The notes below the pieces were generated by a model, which worked only from the letters and a program-made list of their open reading frames with translations, was not told the origin of the DNA and ran no database searches. This document shows, piece after piece, positions 37,201 through 47,699 of a stretch of 64,000 bases of DNA. Position 1 is the stretch's first letter. Every line of letters begins with the position of its first letter. Made by a program: the position numbers and the translations under genes. Origin of the DNA: Dreissena polymorpha (taxonomy: Eukaryota > Mollusca > Bivalvia > Myida > Dreissenidae); contig NC_068358.1 of assembly GCF_020536995.1 (NCBI RefSeq), positions 38,986,560 to 39,050,559 of the forward strand, in the 5' to 3' direction.

Positions 37201-40200
37201 ATAACTTTTTAAATATTGAAGATAGCACCTTGATATTTGGCATGCATGTGTATCTCATGGAGCTGCACATTTTGAGTGGTGAACATCATCCTTCAAGGTC
37301 TAGGGTGCAAAAAACAAAGTCGAGGGAAGTAATAAGCTTTAAATGGACATAGTTATCTGACCCGCCCACGTATATATTTTTGTTAAATAAATCAAAGCGG
37401 CGCAGTAGGTGGCATCGTGTTTCTGACAAACACATTGTGGTAAAAGGTCAAGGTCAGATTTAAAGGAAGTAATAAGCTTTAAAAATTATTCAATATTGAA
37501 CATAGCCACTTTATATATTTGGCATGCATGTGTATCTCATGAAGCTGCACATTTTGAGTGGTGAATCTACAGTCACTGTAGTGGCTTTTAATTATTTGCT
37601 ACTAAAAATAGAGATTTGTTACAGACAATTATTTTCAAGGGAAGTAATTTATATAATTATAAATCTCATATTATACATTACCTTACCAAGAATTGAAGTT
37701 CTTTTAACAGTTACTGTACAGATTTATTATTTTGATTATTTATAACCCAAATGATTGATTTGTCAAAGTTTTTTTTAAAATGATATAATTTCTTTGATGT
37801 TCATTACATACCTGGGGACTTATGTCCATAGATACATGAGTAACTATGGCTATGATCTCTTTTAAACCACAGGCCTTGGTTGTCAGTGATGTCTGACATG
37901 GTCATAATTGACTGTGAGACACCCCCCCCCCCCCCCCCCCCCCCCCCCTGGTTGGTGGATTGGACAAAATTCAAGGGAAGTAATAATAATAATAATAAAG
38001 GGAGATGATTTCTATACCTGCCAAATGATAAATATAAATTTCATTTCAATGCGGCCCAGTATGGGGCATTGTGTTTCTGACAAACACATCTCTTGTTAGG
38101 TCAAAGGTCAAGGTCACTGTGACCTCTTAAAAAAAATAAAAATCTGACAAGCTTTCGCAGCCGAGCGTGGCACCCGTTATGTCGTGCTCTTGTTATGAAG
38201 GTTGTCTTTTTTTAATAAAATCAAGATCTGACAGATTCACTGCATTCACAACTATTACAAGTATGTAATTTGGTAACTTATTGTATTATGTTAAATCAAT
38301 GTTTAAATGTTTTGTGTTAAGATTGAAAGAATAGGACCTCAGCACCAGGCTGGAAGTGACAGTCTGTTGACTGGGGCAGCATTCTTCAAGATGAGAGAGG
38401 TATGGGATACAGTCAGTAAGTTAGCCTCGTTCTGGCCTGAATGCTTGTGATTCGAGGGTCGTTCCAGATAAGCTTGTGCAGGCGGCACAGGCTAATCAGA
38501 GACAGCTCTTTCTGCTTTTAATTTGTTGTGTATAGGAAATCACTAGGACTCGAAAATCCAGTTTTGCGGAAAGTGTCTACCGAATGAGCCTGCGCTGACA
38601 GGCTAATGTGGGACAACACTTAAGGCACATGCATTAAGCCCAGTTCACTCCTGATGAGGCTCAATTGAAAGTGTGCAAATTAAATAAATAGCAAAACTTC
38701 TTATAAGAAAAAAATTCAACATTATTTAGCTCGACTATTATATATGAAATATACATGTATATAGTGGAGCTATCCTACTCACCCCGGAATCGGCGTTAGC
38801 GTTCCCGTTAGTGTTAGCGTGCAAATGTTAAAGTTTGCGTACCATCCCAAATATTTTCAATGTCCTTTAACATATTGCTTTAATATTTTGCATACTTCTT
38901 TACCAACATGACCTTAACCTATAAACAAGAGCAGACAACTGTATCAAGCATTTTGTAAAAATTATGGCCCATTTTTCACTTAGACTATGCATATTATTGA
39001 TAAATCTATGTTTAAGTTTGCGTACCACCTAAAATATTTTCATTGTCCCTTGACATATTGCTTTCATATTTTGCAAACTTCTTGACCCCGATCTATAAAC
39101 AAGAGCAAACAACTGTATCAAGCATTTTGTAAGAATTATGGCCCTTTTTCACTTAGAATATGCATATTACTTTAGTTAACTTGCCATAACTTCTTACTTC
39201 TTTATTTATAATCAGATTTTATTAATACTTTGACAAAACAACACCTACCTGACATACCACAATGGACTCCACCCAAACCATCCCCACGCCCCACCCAAGA
39301 ATCTCCCCCCCCCCCCCCCCCCCCCCCCCCCAATTTTTTTTCTTTTTCTTTTTAGTCCCCTACTGGTATCTGTCACACTTTTCTGGATCCTGCAATAACG
39401 TTTATAATATTTTTTCATGAAACTTGAAACATGGATAGATGGCAATATGGACATTATGCACGTCATTTCATTTTGTTCTTACGTCAAAAATTCTGGTTGC
39501 TATAGCAACAAATAGACTAGAAATACTGCTGAAAATTGTGGTTTTCTGGATCCTGCGATAACTTTAAAAGTTCTTAATATTTTTTCATGAAACTTAAAAC
39601 ATGGATATATGGCAATATGGACATTATGCACGTCATTTTATTTTGTTCCTATGTCAAAACTTCTGGTTGCTATGGCAACAAATTTTTTTTTTTTTTAATT
39701 CTGACAATAGTGGAATTTCTGACAATGGTGGAGCCGGTATGGGACTATATTGCTTGGCAATAGTCTTGTTTTAAATATCATTATTAAATGACCACACACC
39801 CACATTATAAAAACCCCGTCTCCATGATGGCTTACGTTATACTGTCAAGCACTCGAATAGTCGAGCGCGCTGTCCTCTGACAGCTCTTGTTTGTTTTCTT
39901 TTCTCAATTTGTAGTAGGCCAGCGAGGCTTATGTCATGGTCCTGTGTCCGTCGTGCGTGCGTCCGTGTGTGCGTGCGTGCGTTAACTTTTCCTTAAAACA
40001 TCTTCTTCTCCTAAACTACTGGTCCAATTCTGATGAAATTTCATAGGAATGTTCCTGGGGTGAACCTCTTTCAAATTTGTTCAAATTATGCCCTTGGGGT
40101 CAAATTTGTCCCTGCCCCGGGGGTCACAAAATTGAACATATGCTTATATAAGGCCTATTTTGTGAAAACTTTAAAAATCTTCTCGTCCGTAACCATTGGG

Positions 40201-42971
40201 CCTAGGGCAATCAAATTTGGTATGTAGAGACATCAAAAAGTCTTCTACCAAATTTCTTCAAAATATGCTCCTGGGGTCAAATTTGACCCTGCCCCGGGGT
40301 CACAAAATTGAACATATGCTTATATAAGGCCTATTTTGTGAAAACTTTCAAAATCTTCTCCTCCCTTACCATTGGGCCTAGGTCTATCAAATTTGGTATG
40401 TAGAGACATCTAATAGTCCTATACCAAATTTCTTCAAATAATGCCCCTTGGGTCAAACTTGACCCTGCCCCAGGGGTCACAAAATTGAACATATGCTTAT
40501 ATAAGGCCTATTTTGTGAAAACTTTCAAAATCTTCTCGTCCATAACCATTGGGCCTAGGGCTATCAAATTTGGTATGTAGAGACATTTAATAGTCCTCTA
40601 CCAAATTTCTTCAAATTATGCCCCTGGGTTCAAATTTGACCCTGCCCCGGGGGTCACAAAATTGAACATATGCTTATATAAGGCCTATTTTGTGAAAACT
40701 TTAAAAATCTTCTCGTCCGTAACCATTGGGCCTAGGGCTATCAAATTTGGTATGTAGAGACATCAAATAGTCCTCTACCAAATTTCTTCAAATTATGCCC
40801 CTGCGGTCAAACTTTACCCTGCCCCGGGGGTCACAAAAATGAACATATGCTTATATAAGGCCTATTTTGTGAAAACTTTCAAAATCTACTTTTCCATAAC
40901 CATTGGGCCTAGGGCAAATCAATTAAGTATGTAGAAACATCTTATAGTCCTCTACCAAATTTCTTCAAATTATGCCCCTGGGGTCAAATTTGACCGTGCC
41001 CCAAGGTCACAGAATTGAACATATGCTTATATAGGGTCTATTTTGTGAAAACTTTTCAAATCTTTCTGTCCATAACCATTGGGCCTAGGGCTACCAAATT
41101 TGGTATGTAGTGACATCTTATAGTCCTCTACCAAGTTTTTTCAAATTATGCCCCTGGGGTCAAGTTTGACCCTGCCCCGAGGGTCACAAAATTGAACATA
41201 TGCTTTTATAAGGCCTATTGTGGGAAAACTTTCAAAATATTCTTGTCCATAACTGTATGGCATAGAGCTACCAAATTTGGTATGTAGTGACATGTAATAG
41301 TTCTCTTCTTAGTTTGTTAACATTATGCCCCTGGGGTCAAATTTGAAACTGCCCGGGGGGTCACAAAATTGAATATATATTATAAAGGGCTTATTTTGTG
41401 AAAACTTTAAAAACTTCTTTTCCATAACCCTTGGGTCTAGGGCTACCAAATTTGGTATGTAGTGACATCTTATAGTTCTCTTACAAGTTTGTTCAAATTA
41501 TGCCCCTGGGGTCAAATTTGACCCTGCCCCTGGGGATCACAAAATTGAACATACGCTTATATAAGGCTTTTTTGTGAAAACTTTAAAAATCTTCTTGTCC
41601 ATAAACATTGGGCCTAGGGCTACCAAATTTGGTATGTAGTGAAATCTTATAGTTCTCTTCCAAGTTTGTTCAAATTTATCCCTAGGGTCAAATTTGAACC
41701 TGCCCTGGAGGACATAAAATTGAACATATGCCTATTTTGTGAAAACTTAAAAAAATTCTTTTCCATAACCATTAGGCCAAGGGCTACACAATTTGGTATG
41801 TAGTGACATTGTATAGTCCTCTACTTAATTTGTTCAAATTATGCCCCAGGAGTCAAATTTGACCCTGCCCTGGGGGCCACAAAATCGATTATATGCTAAT
41901 ATAGTGCCTATTTTGTGAAAACTTAAAAAATTCTCTTGTCCTCAACCATAAGGCATAGGGCTACCAAATTTGGTATGTAGTGACATCTAACAGTTCTCTA
42001 CCAAGTTTGTTCAAATTATGCCCCTGGGGTCAAATTTGAACCTGCCCGGGGGTCACAAAACTGAACATACGCTTATATGGGGCCTATTTTGTGAAAACTT
42101 TAAAAATCTTCTTGTCAATAACCATTGGGCCTAGGGCTACCAAATCTGGTATGTAGTGACATCTAATAAATCTCTACCAAATTTGTTCAAATAATGCCTC
42201 TGGGGTCAACTTTGACCCTGCCCTGGGGGATCACAAAATTGAATAAACGCTTATAAAGCGCCTATTTTGTGAAATCTTTAAAAATCTTCTTGTTGAAAAC
42301 CATTCAGACTATTGCTACCAAATTTGGTATGCAGTAACATCTTATAGTCCTCTACCAAGTTTGTTCAAATTATGCCCTTTGGGTCAAATTTGACCCTTTC
42401 CCGCAGGTCACAAAATTGAACATTATATACGCTTATATCTTGCTTATTTTGTGAAAACTTTAAAAATATTCTTGTCCTTAACTCTAGGAACTAGGGCTAC
42501 CATATTTTGTATGTACATGTAGTGAGATATAGTAGTCCTCTACAAAGTTTGCTCAAATTATGCCCCTGGGGTTAAATTTGACCAAGCCCAGGGGGTCACA
42601 AAAGTGTACATGTGCTTAAATAGGGCCTATATTTAAGTATTTGAACATGCAGAGGATATTTGAATAGCCTTTTTTCAGCAGTGGAGCGATACATGGCCAT
42701 CATTGCCCTCTTGTTAATGATATGTACATTTCTGTTTGTTCATATATTACTGTTTTTGTTATTACAGATGTTCTTTGAAGATAACATTGATGATGCAAAA
42801 TACAGCGGCCATCTGTATGGACTGGGAACATCATATGTGCAAAATGGAACTGGCTATGAAACCAATAATTTCTACATAACAAACTCCCATTCCTCCTCCA
42901 CCCCTACATTCTCCACTGGAAACAATAATTCAAATGACTCTAGTACCCCAGTGCAGGTGTCATCTTCATGA
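28263..42971 (+). CDS. CNOT7: CCR4-NOT transcription complex subunit 7/8 (CAF1/POP2 deadenylase)
   Basis: The coding exons are 28263-28376, 34359-34552, 35655-35816, 36751-36928, 38322-38399 and 42768-42971. All junctions are GT-AG and in frame, giving 309 residues (human CNOT7 has 285). The protein is a DEDD-type 3'-5' exonuclease that removes poly(A) tails within the CCR4-NOT complex, in cytoplasm and nucleus. Conserved motifs are KKIRQVI, DTEFPGVVAKPIGEFRS, DYQYQFLRCNVDLLKIIQ, STWQFNFKFDL, DMYAQESIDLLTKSGIQF, SGYDFGYLLKVL, YDVKYLMKSCKNLKGGLQEV and PQHQAGSDSLLTG. The catalytic residues D39, E41, D160, H224 and D229 are all present, and D39/E41 open exon 2. The C-terminus departs from vertebrate CNOT7: after SYVQNGTG comes a Ser/Thr/Asn-rich tail of about 38 residues. 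Introns total over 13 kb and are packed with repeat elements. CNOT7 and CNOT8 are vertebrate duplicates, so a single invertebrate gene corresponds to both. Confidence 0.97.
28493..28790 (+). mobile_element. Helentron-like short element (E3)
   Basis: It starts TTTTTATGCCTCCGGATC and carries GTAGGGGGCAT (inverse of ATGCCTCC) near the end, then a weak stem in gtgttccacaaactc, then CTCTTGTT. It is about 298 bp with no full tandem core, and includes ttgatatttggaatgcatgt and gagctgcacattttgagtgg, shared with E5, E7, E8 and E11. Confidence 0.6.
28841..29545 (+). mobile_element. Helentron-like tandem-array element (E4), 3' end unclear
   Basis: The start TATGCCCACC, then gggggtatattgttttgct, is the inverse-orientation relative of the end at 51490. 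About five units of 120-130 bp follow, containing gatcaataacttgtcaa and ttggggtcactaggtcaaag. I could not fix the right boundary. Confidence 0.5.
29776..31188 (+). mobile_element. Helentron-like composite element (E5)
   Basis: It starts TTTTTAGCGAGGCTATTTTC and ends with GCAC...GGTGC (about 31164-31181) and CTCTTGTT (31181-31188). The interior holds blocks shared with E3 and E7 (ttgatatttggcatgc, gagctgcacattttgagtgg, AAACACATCTCTTG at about 31073), so it is probably a chain of insertions. It has C-tracts at 30650 and 30927. It matches E8 (37106-38194) over most of its length. Confidence 0.6.
31107..31121. promoter_or_regulatory. Perfect AGGTCA palindrome (estrogen response element consensus)
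   Basis: AGGTCACTGTGACCT is an inverted repeat of AGGTCA spaced by 3 bases, the reverse of the vitellogenin-type ERE AGGTCACAGTGACCT. It lies inside repeat E5, so function is unproven. Confidence 0.5.
31187..33189 (+). mobile_element. Helentron-like tandem-array element (E6)
   Basis: It starts TTAGCTCACCTGAGAAC. The inverse TCTCAGGTGAGC lies at about 33146-33157, followed by the hairpin TTGGC...GCCA and CTCTTGTT (33182-33189). The core has units of about 150-170 bp (cctaa or gtgaacactctagaggccac; catgaaacttggtcagaa). Its first two bases overlap the final TT of E5, so it is inserted at or next to that tail. Non-repeat sequence near 31930-32540 separates two blocks of units. Confidence 0.65.
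33735..33989 (+). mobile_element. Helentron-like short element (E7)
   Basis: It starts TTTATGCCCCGGATCG. It ends ATTGTGTTTCTGATAAACAC then ATCTCTTGTT, where TGTGTTT and AAACACA pair in a 7-bp stem. At 255 bp this is the cleanest short copy in the window. Confidence 0.7.
34151..34382 (+). repeat. 116-bp tandem duplication spanning the CNOT7 exon-2 splice acceptor
   Basis: The units are about 34151-34266 and 34267-34382 (cccctggataaagattccat at 34163 and 34279). The second contains the real acceptor (ctcttacag) and the first codons of exon 2. The first holds a decayed copy: its acceptor AG is lost (ctttttaatg), while GACTACGAGTTCCCAGGAGT still reads DYEFPGV against the real DTEFPGV. The copy is probably not spliced. 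Confidence 0.85.
37106..38194 (+). mobile_element. Helentron-like composite element (E8)
   Basis: It starts ATTTTTAGCGAGACTGTTTT and has AAACACATCTCTTGTT at 38082-38097, then a last block ending GTGGCACCC...GTCGTGCTCTTGTT at 38194. It is colinear with E5 in the first intron and in the same orientation, sharing gatatttggcatgcatgtgt, agataattt/agatgatt blocks and C-tracts (37922-37948). The region 34.6-37.1 kb between E7 and E8 holds exons 3-4 and ordinary intron sequence. Confidence 0.6.
38111..38125. promoter_or_regulatory. Perfect AGGTCA palindrome preceded by two direct AGGTCA half-sites
   Basis: AGGTCA occurs at 38098, 38105 and 38111 (spacers 1 and 0), and the last pairs with TGACCT at 38120 to give AGGTCACTGTGACCT. 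This is a dense nuclear-receptor half-site cluster inside repeat E8. It may be repeat sequence only. Confidence 0.5.
38448..38665 (+). repeat. Dispersed foldback repeat (cacaggctaatc family), copy 1
   Basis: It contains gtgcaggcggcacaggctaa, then cgaaaatccagttttgcgga and aagtgt, then a second ctgacaggctaatgtgggac and gcacatgcattaagcccagt. The paired aggctaat blocks form an internal inverted/direct arrangement. It is related to 47527-47690. I recognise it as a frequent bivalve repeat with no coding content. Confidence 0.65.
38725..39891 (+). mobile_element. Helentron-like tandem-array element (E9)
   Basis: It starts TTTAGCTCGACTATT. The inverse AATAGTCGAGC lies near 39857-39867, then the perfect stem GCTGTC-ctct-GACAGC and CTCTTGTT (39884-39891). 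The core has two units of about 180 bp (gtttgcgtaccaccta-aaat) and two of about 170 bp (tttctggatcctgc-ataac), plus a C-tract near 39307-39332. Confidence 0.7.
39909..42715 (+). mobile_element. Helentron-like long tandem-array element (E10)
   Basis: About fifteen units of about 177 bp make up the core (cttatataaggcctattttg at 40142, 40319, 40497, 40673 and so on; attatgcccctggggtcaaa in each). It opens near gtaggccagcgaggcttatg and closes atggccatcattgcc then CTCTTGTT (42708-42715), only 52 bases before the last CNOT7 exon. The open frame at 40033 is a by-product of a unit. Confidence 0.7.
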
Positions 42972-45102
42972 TTATATTCTTCATTTGTGTTTTGTTAGAA
43001 AAAAATCATTTGTGCTAGGGATCTATGCCTTTTGTAACATTTTTATACATGTATGTCAACAATGGCCGGATCTGAAGGATGTCTCTTGTCTCAGATATGT
43101 TAGTTAATGTAGAGAAAATTCTAGCTTAATCAAGCTCATTAAGGAACAAGAGAAGATAAATAAATATGCATAAGTGTTCAGCATGAAATGACAGCCATTG
43201 CTGCTAGGATGGTACAAGCACTGAAGCCCTGAGGTAACTTGCCAGCATTGATTGGTACAAGCACTGAAGCCCTGAGGTAACTTGCCAGCATTGATTGGTA
43301 CAAGCACTGAAGCCCTGAGGTAACTTGCCAGCATTGATTTATGGTAATGGTTAAAATGGGGTAAAATGTTAGAATAATTGAGTGGGTGATGAAAGGTGTG
43401 GAGATGTGGGGTAAGAAGGTAACTATATTTGGACATGCCTCGATGACTGTAAGCTGCTCAAAGAAGAGAGGTGGATGTGCTATAAGAAATAAGAGATTTA
43501 TCTGTGATAAAATTGTCTTTGAATATGTTGAAGTTGTTTTAAATTGACATGGAATTTGAATGATGTTTGATACGAGTCAAGCTTGTGCTGACATGATATC
43601 ATTTCTTGCAGGGAAATATATATTTTTAGAGACTTTGTGTCAGGGATATTTTTTCACTTCGATGTTTTGTGCCATACTTTTTCATTGATAAGTGTATTTT
43701 ATCTCTGTGTAAACTAATTTATTTTGTATTCATATAATATAAAATATCATGAACTTTGCAGGTAAACATTCATTTTAATGCCCATTCAAAAGTTAAAAAT
43801 GAACTATTATATTATATGGATTATTTTCTTTTTTTATTTTTGTATTTAAGATTTAAGAAAGCAATATTAATACAAAAGGTTTACTGCTGTGCTTAATCAT
43901 TTTAAGCACTGTAATGTAAAAGATTTTTATGTTGTATTACAATCAAATGCCGCCCATTGATTGAAAGAATGCCTTTCAAAATCACTTGCGTTTGCTGAAT
44001 ACAGTTTAGTATTTATTTTTTTTTAATTTCAAGTGCTTTAAGTATGTGTTGCCCTGTTTGAAATGTAAATCTTGTGATATGTTTTCTAAGCGTGCTTGTG
44101 ATAAACAGTGTCGTTTAAGCAACAATATTTCCATTTTGTTACCAATACTTTGATTATACAATAGCAATGACATTAGTTTCAGACATTGGGTCATTTTAAG
44201 AAAGAAATTTTGTTGCTACAACATCACATGTTTGATTTTAACATGTCTTATTTTGAAATTTTAAAACATCTTCACCATTTTCATTGCTGTTGTAAGCATT
44301 TTTAAGACAAAATGGTGAAGATATTTTTTTGCAACACATATTATTGATTTTATTTTAAATAAGTTAATACTTTTGCATGACAATTAAAGTTTTTTAAAAT
44401 AGCGTAGACAAAAAGACTGGAATGTGCTTAAGATATTTGACATAAAGCATGATTTAATTGTGGTCTGATATCTTGATGCGTAAAGTTTCCTACCTATCCG
44501 CAAGGCAGTTATATTTGTAATTTAAGAAGATTGAAATGTTTAGAGGTATTGTGCAGAGATCTTTTAATCATACTTATGTGAATGCAATATCAGCTTGGTT
44601 ATTATTTTTATATATTTTAATTGTAAATAGAAATTGATATTTGAATCTTCATTGTGATTTTGTCTGTGAAATGCTTACAATGTTTTATCACAGTTTCAAA
44701 GGGAACTGATGTTTTAAACATTTTTTGTGAAAACCATTCTTTTATTGAACTCCTATTTATTTTATCATTTACCTTTGCACACTCAAGGTTTTGTCAATAA
44801 TTTGTAATCATATCACACAGGGGGTAATCATGCGACGATCAAGATTTCAACATCTGTGCAGAATCAGGTATTTATTCCAGTTTTATACCCTATGTTCCTT
44901 TTGTTTCATGTTAAAATGCCGCTCACTTTCCATCCATATCAGTAAGAAAGTGATAAGTGTTAATTTTGTATTTATATTTGCTTTATATCTCGACTTTGCT
45001 GGCTAGGAATTTTTCTAAGCAGGAACTGTAATGTTGTGATCCCACTAAGAAATTTAGTGGCGAGTGAGTCAAGATATAGAGAGAATATTTATATGAAATA
45101 AA
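42972..45102 (+). other. CNOT7 3' UTR (approximate)
   Basis: A long AU-rich stretch follows the stop. The first AATAAA I would accept is at 45097-45102, inside the foldback element at 44818-45235. Further candidates lie near 45510-45530. A 43-bp minisatellite lies at 43211-43339. Short open frames in this stretch are not supported. Confidence 0.4.
43211..43339. repeat. 43-bp minisatellite, three copies
   Basis: Three exact or near-exact units begin ggtacaagcactgaagccct at 43211, 43254 and 43297. It lies in the presumed CNOT7 3' UTR. Confidence 0.95.
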
Positions 45103-45235
45103 CGCTTATCACTTTCTTGCTGATATGGATGAAAAGTAAGTGGCATTTAAACAATTAAACAAGTAATTAAGGATATGAAAAGGCCAAAAATACAGGGCCA
45201 TTACCATCTTGATTGTCCCGTGATTACCCTCTCTG
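44818..45235. mobile_element. Foldback MITE (copy 1)
   Basis: The left half folds on the right along most of its length. CAGGGGGTAATCATG pairs with the reverse of the right end CAGAGAGGGTAATCACG, and ccatccatatcagtaagaaa (about 44928-44947) with the reverse of the block at about 45118-45140 (catccatatcagcaagaaag). It is about 418 bp with no ORF. The same family recurs at 60066-60394. Confidence 0.8.
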
Positions 45236-46556
45236 ATATAAGTCACCTTAGAACATTTCATTTAAAGCTTCTCATTAAGTTGTCCCATTTGTCTAATGGG
45301 ATTTGCTTTTAACAAGTGCATCTTTTTCTTACTGCCAATAAATCTTGGCCAAATGTTTAACCAGTTATCTAAGGCTCTATATGAGTTTAAATGTTAATAT
45401 TCTCTTTTTATTCTTCATAATAATAAATGGTTATTATTATGAAAGTACATGTATGTATATTAAAAATGTGTGCAAGTTTCGTACTTTAAACACAACTTTT
45501 GTCACTTGAAAATAAAAACACAAAATAAAATTAATGATTATACAGTGCTCAATTCCTATTTGTCTACACACAAACGAAGTTTGTATTCAAGATTTTTATT
45601 AAACATATTTAAAAAAACATAAAAAAAAAACAGAAATAGTCCTTATGTGCAATATTTTGATTTTTAAGATTTTTTTTCAATGTGTGCTGATGGCAAACTT
45701 TGCACTTGTGCATATTTTTCTATCTTTTAATATCTTTTTATTTTCCTTTCCTGTATGATTGTGATATCAAATACTTGTGCGTGTTTTTCGTAGTTTATTT
45801 TCTGCATTAAGCTGATAGTGAAAATAGTGTAATGTTTTACTTAATAACAGTTGAATGTGCCAAGTCATTTGAGTGTTTATTTTTCTTTTGAAATGTTTCT
45901 AGATATGGTATAACATTGGACCTTAAGTAATATACCACCATGTTCAAAAATAGTGTGTATAATGTGTGTTGTATTCTCAACAAATAAAGGGAGCATAATG
46001 TTGCTGCCCTTTCTGTCAGTCAGAATTCTATTATTCATAGTACTTAGTTTACAAGACTATGAAATGAATTTTGTGATAATTTTTGTTTTCTACTTTATGT
46101 CCTTACTTCATTCCTGCCGTCTCTTGGCCCATAGTTTGACAACATTCTCGTCAAAATGTTTTAGGGAGTTATTGCCTTTTGAATGATGATTCATGTCCTT
46201 AAAAGATCTCAGAAACTGTTGGTTGCATCTGATGAAACTTTTTTTGCAGTGTTAGATTGGCCTACTAATGTTCAAGTCCAAAGATATGTCCGGAAGTTGA
46301 AAAGGTATAATATTTCTTTTAAAATAAGGTAATTTTTGTTTTTATTAAACTTATTAGTCGACTGTATGTCATTTTTGGCAGCTTCTTAACCAAGTAGGTC
46401 ATGAGCATATTGTTAGGTTTGTCTGGTTTGAGGATCTTTTGTAGAATAATTGACTTACTATCTTGTTTTCATGTCCATAATGCACCCGTATACTGCCAAA
46501 GCGCATTATCAAGGATTGGTCAGTTTCATGAATTTACTTATATTATTTAAACAATT
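45236..46556. other. No gene seen
   Basis: This is AT-rich intergenic sequence downstream of CNOT7 with several AATAAA-like words. The open frames at 45953-46186 lack splice or family support. Confidence 0.4.
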
Positions 46557-47007
46557 TGTATGCCCCCAGTAGGGTGGCATATAGCAGTATATTATATTAT
46601 TTAAAACGATTATTATGCCCCCAGTAGGGTGGCATATAGCAGTTAAACTGTCCGTTAGTCGGTCTGTCTGTCCATCTGTCTGAAAACTTTTACATTGTTA
46701 ATAACTTTTGCAACATTAAAGATAGCATCTTGATATTTTGCATGCATGTGTATCTCGTGGGGCCGCACATTTTTAGTGGTGAAAGGTCAAGGTCATCCTT
46801 CAAGGTCTAAGGTAAAAAAAAAAATTCCAAAGGAATTAAGTTCAAGTAACACGCTTTAAAGAGAGATAATTTCTATTTATCAGGCAGGTACAGATCATTT
46901 TCACAAGGGAAGTAATATTTTTTAAAGGGATATAATCGACAACAAAAAAAATAAATCAAAGCGGCGCAGTAGGAGGCATTGTGTTTCCGACAAACACATC
47001 TCTTGTT
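46557..47007 (+). mobile_element. Helentron-like short element (E11) with duplicated start
   Basis: TATGCCCCCAGTAGGGTGGC occurs at 46560 and again at 46616, a 56-bp duplication of the 5' end. The 3' end is GTAGGAGGCAT, then TGTGTTTCCGACAAACACA (perfect stem), then TCTCTTGTT to 47007. Confidence 0.7.
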
Positions 47008-47526
47008 AGATACTATATGACAAACAGTTTTATAACTAAGCATATTTGAAACTTGTATTTAAGAGTTTGACTAAAAGTATTGCTTGTGGTTATGAAAACA
47101 ATAGGTAATATCGTGTTTCATTTGTGAGTTAATTACTTGTTTTAAATAATTATATTCATTTTCCCCCCCATTTTCAGAACATACATATAATTGGAAGAAC
47201 ACGTCTCTTTAATTTCACTTCAACATGCTTCAAAAGATTTTTTGTTCTCTTGACTTTGTTAAGTTTCTTAATGTACTCTCTAATTATTTTAATTTTCTCC
47301 CATACAATCTGTAGTGTATTATAAGTATAACTGTGTATATGTGAGGCATGAAACCGATGGAAACGGCCATCTTTTAATGCTAACCTTGAATGACTAGTAA
47401 TGCGTAGTAGTGTTTTATGTCTGTAAATAAAAATTAACACAATTCACAAAACAATTAATGTTGTTTTTGTTTTATCAGGGACCTTCAAAAAGTATATGGA
47501 TATCAAATAAATGTCCTTAATGTTTT

Positions 47527-47690
47527 GAGTCGCGTTGTGGGTAAGTGTCCCAGGTTAGCCTATGCAGTCTGCACAGGCTAATCAGGGATTACACTTGTAT
47601 GAAATTTTTCGTTTACTGATAATCTTTTAAACGAAAATCCAGTTTAGGCGGAAAGTGTTATAGCCTGAGCGATACACGATTTTCCCTATG
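47527..47690 (+). repeat. Dispersed foldback repeat (cacaggctaatc family), copy 2
   Basis: The hairpin TTAGCCTATGC-agtct-GCACAGGCTAA is followed by aaacgaaaatccagttta and ggcggaaagtgt. This is the relative of 38448-38665. Confidence 0.65.
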
Positions 47691-47699
47691 CTCTCAAAT

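Noticed and set aside
37908-38099. Polyproline frame
   Set aside because: It comes from a C-tract inside repeat E8.
40033-40227. Open frame in the 177-bp array
   Set aside because: It is the translation of one unit. The frame is broken in the neighbouring units and there is no sign of selection.
19371-42715. CRISPR-like direct repeat arrays
   Set aside because: Units are 120-180 bp without short repeat-spacer alternation, and the DNA is eukaryotic. They are satellite-like cores of mobile elements.
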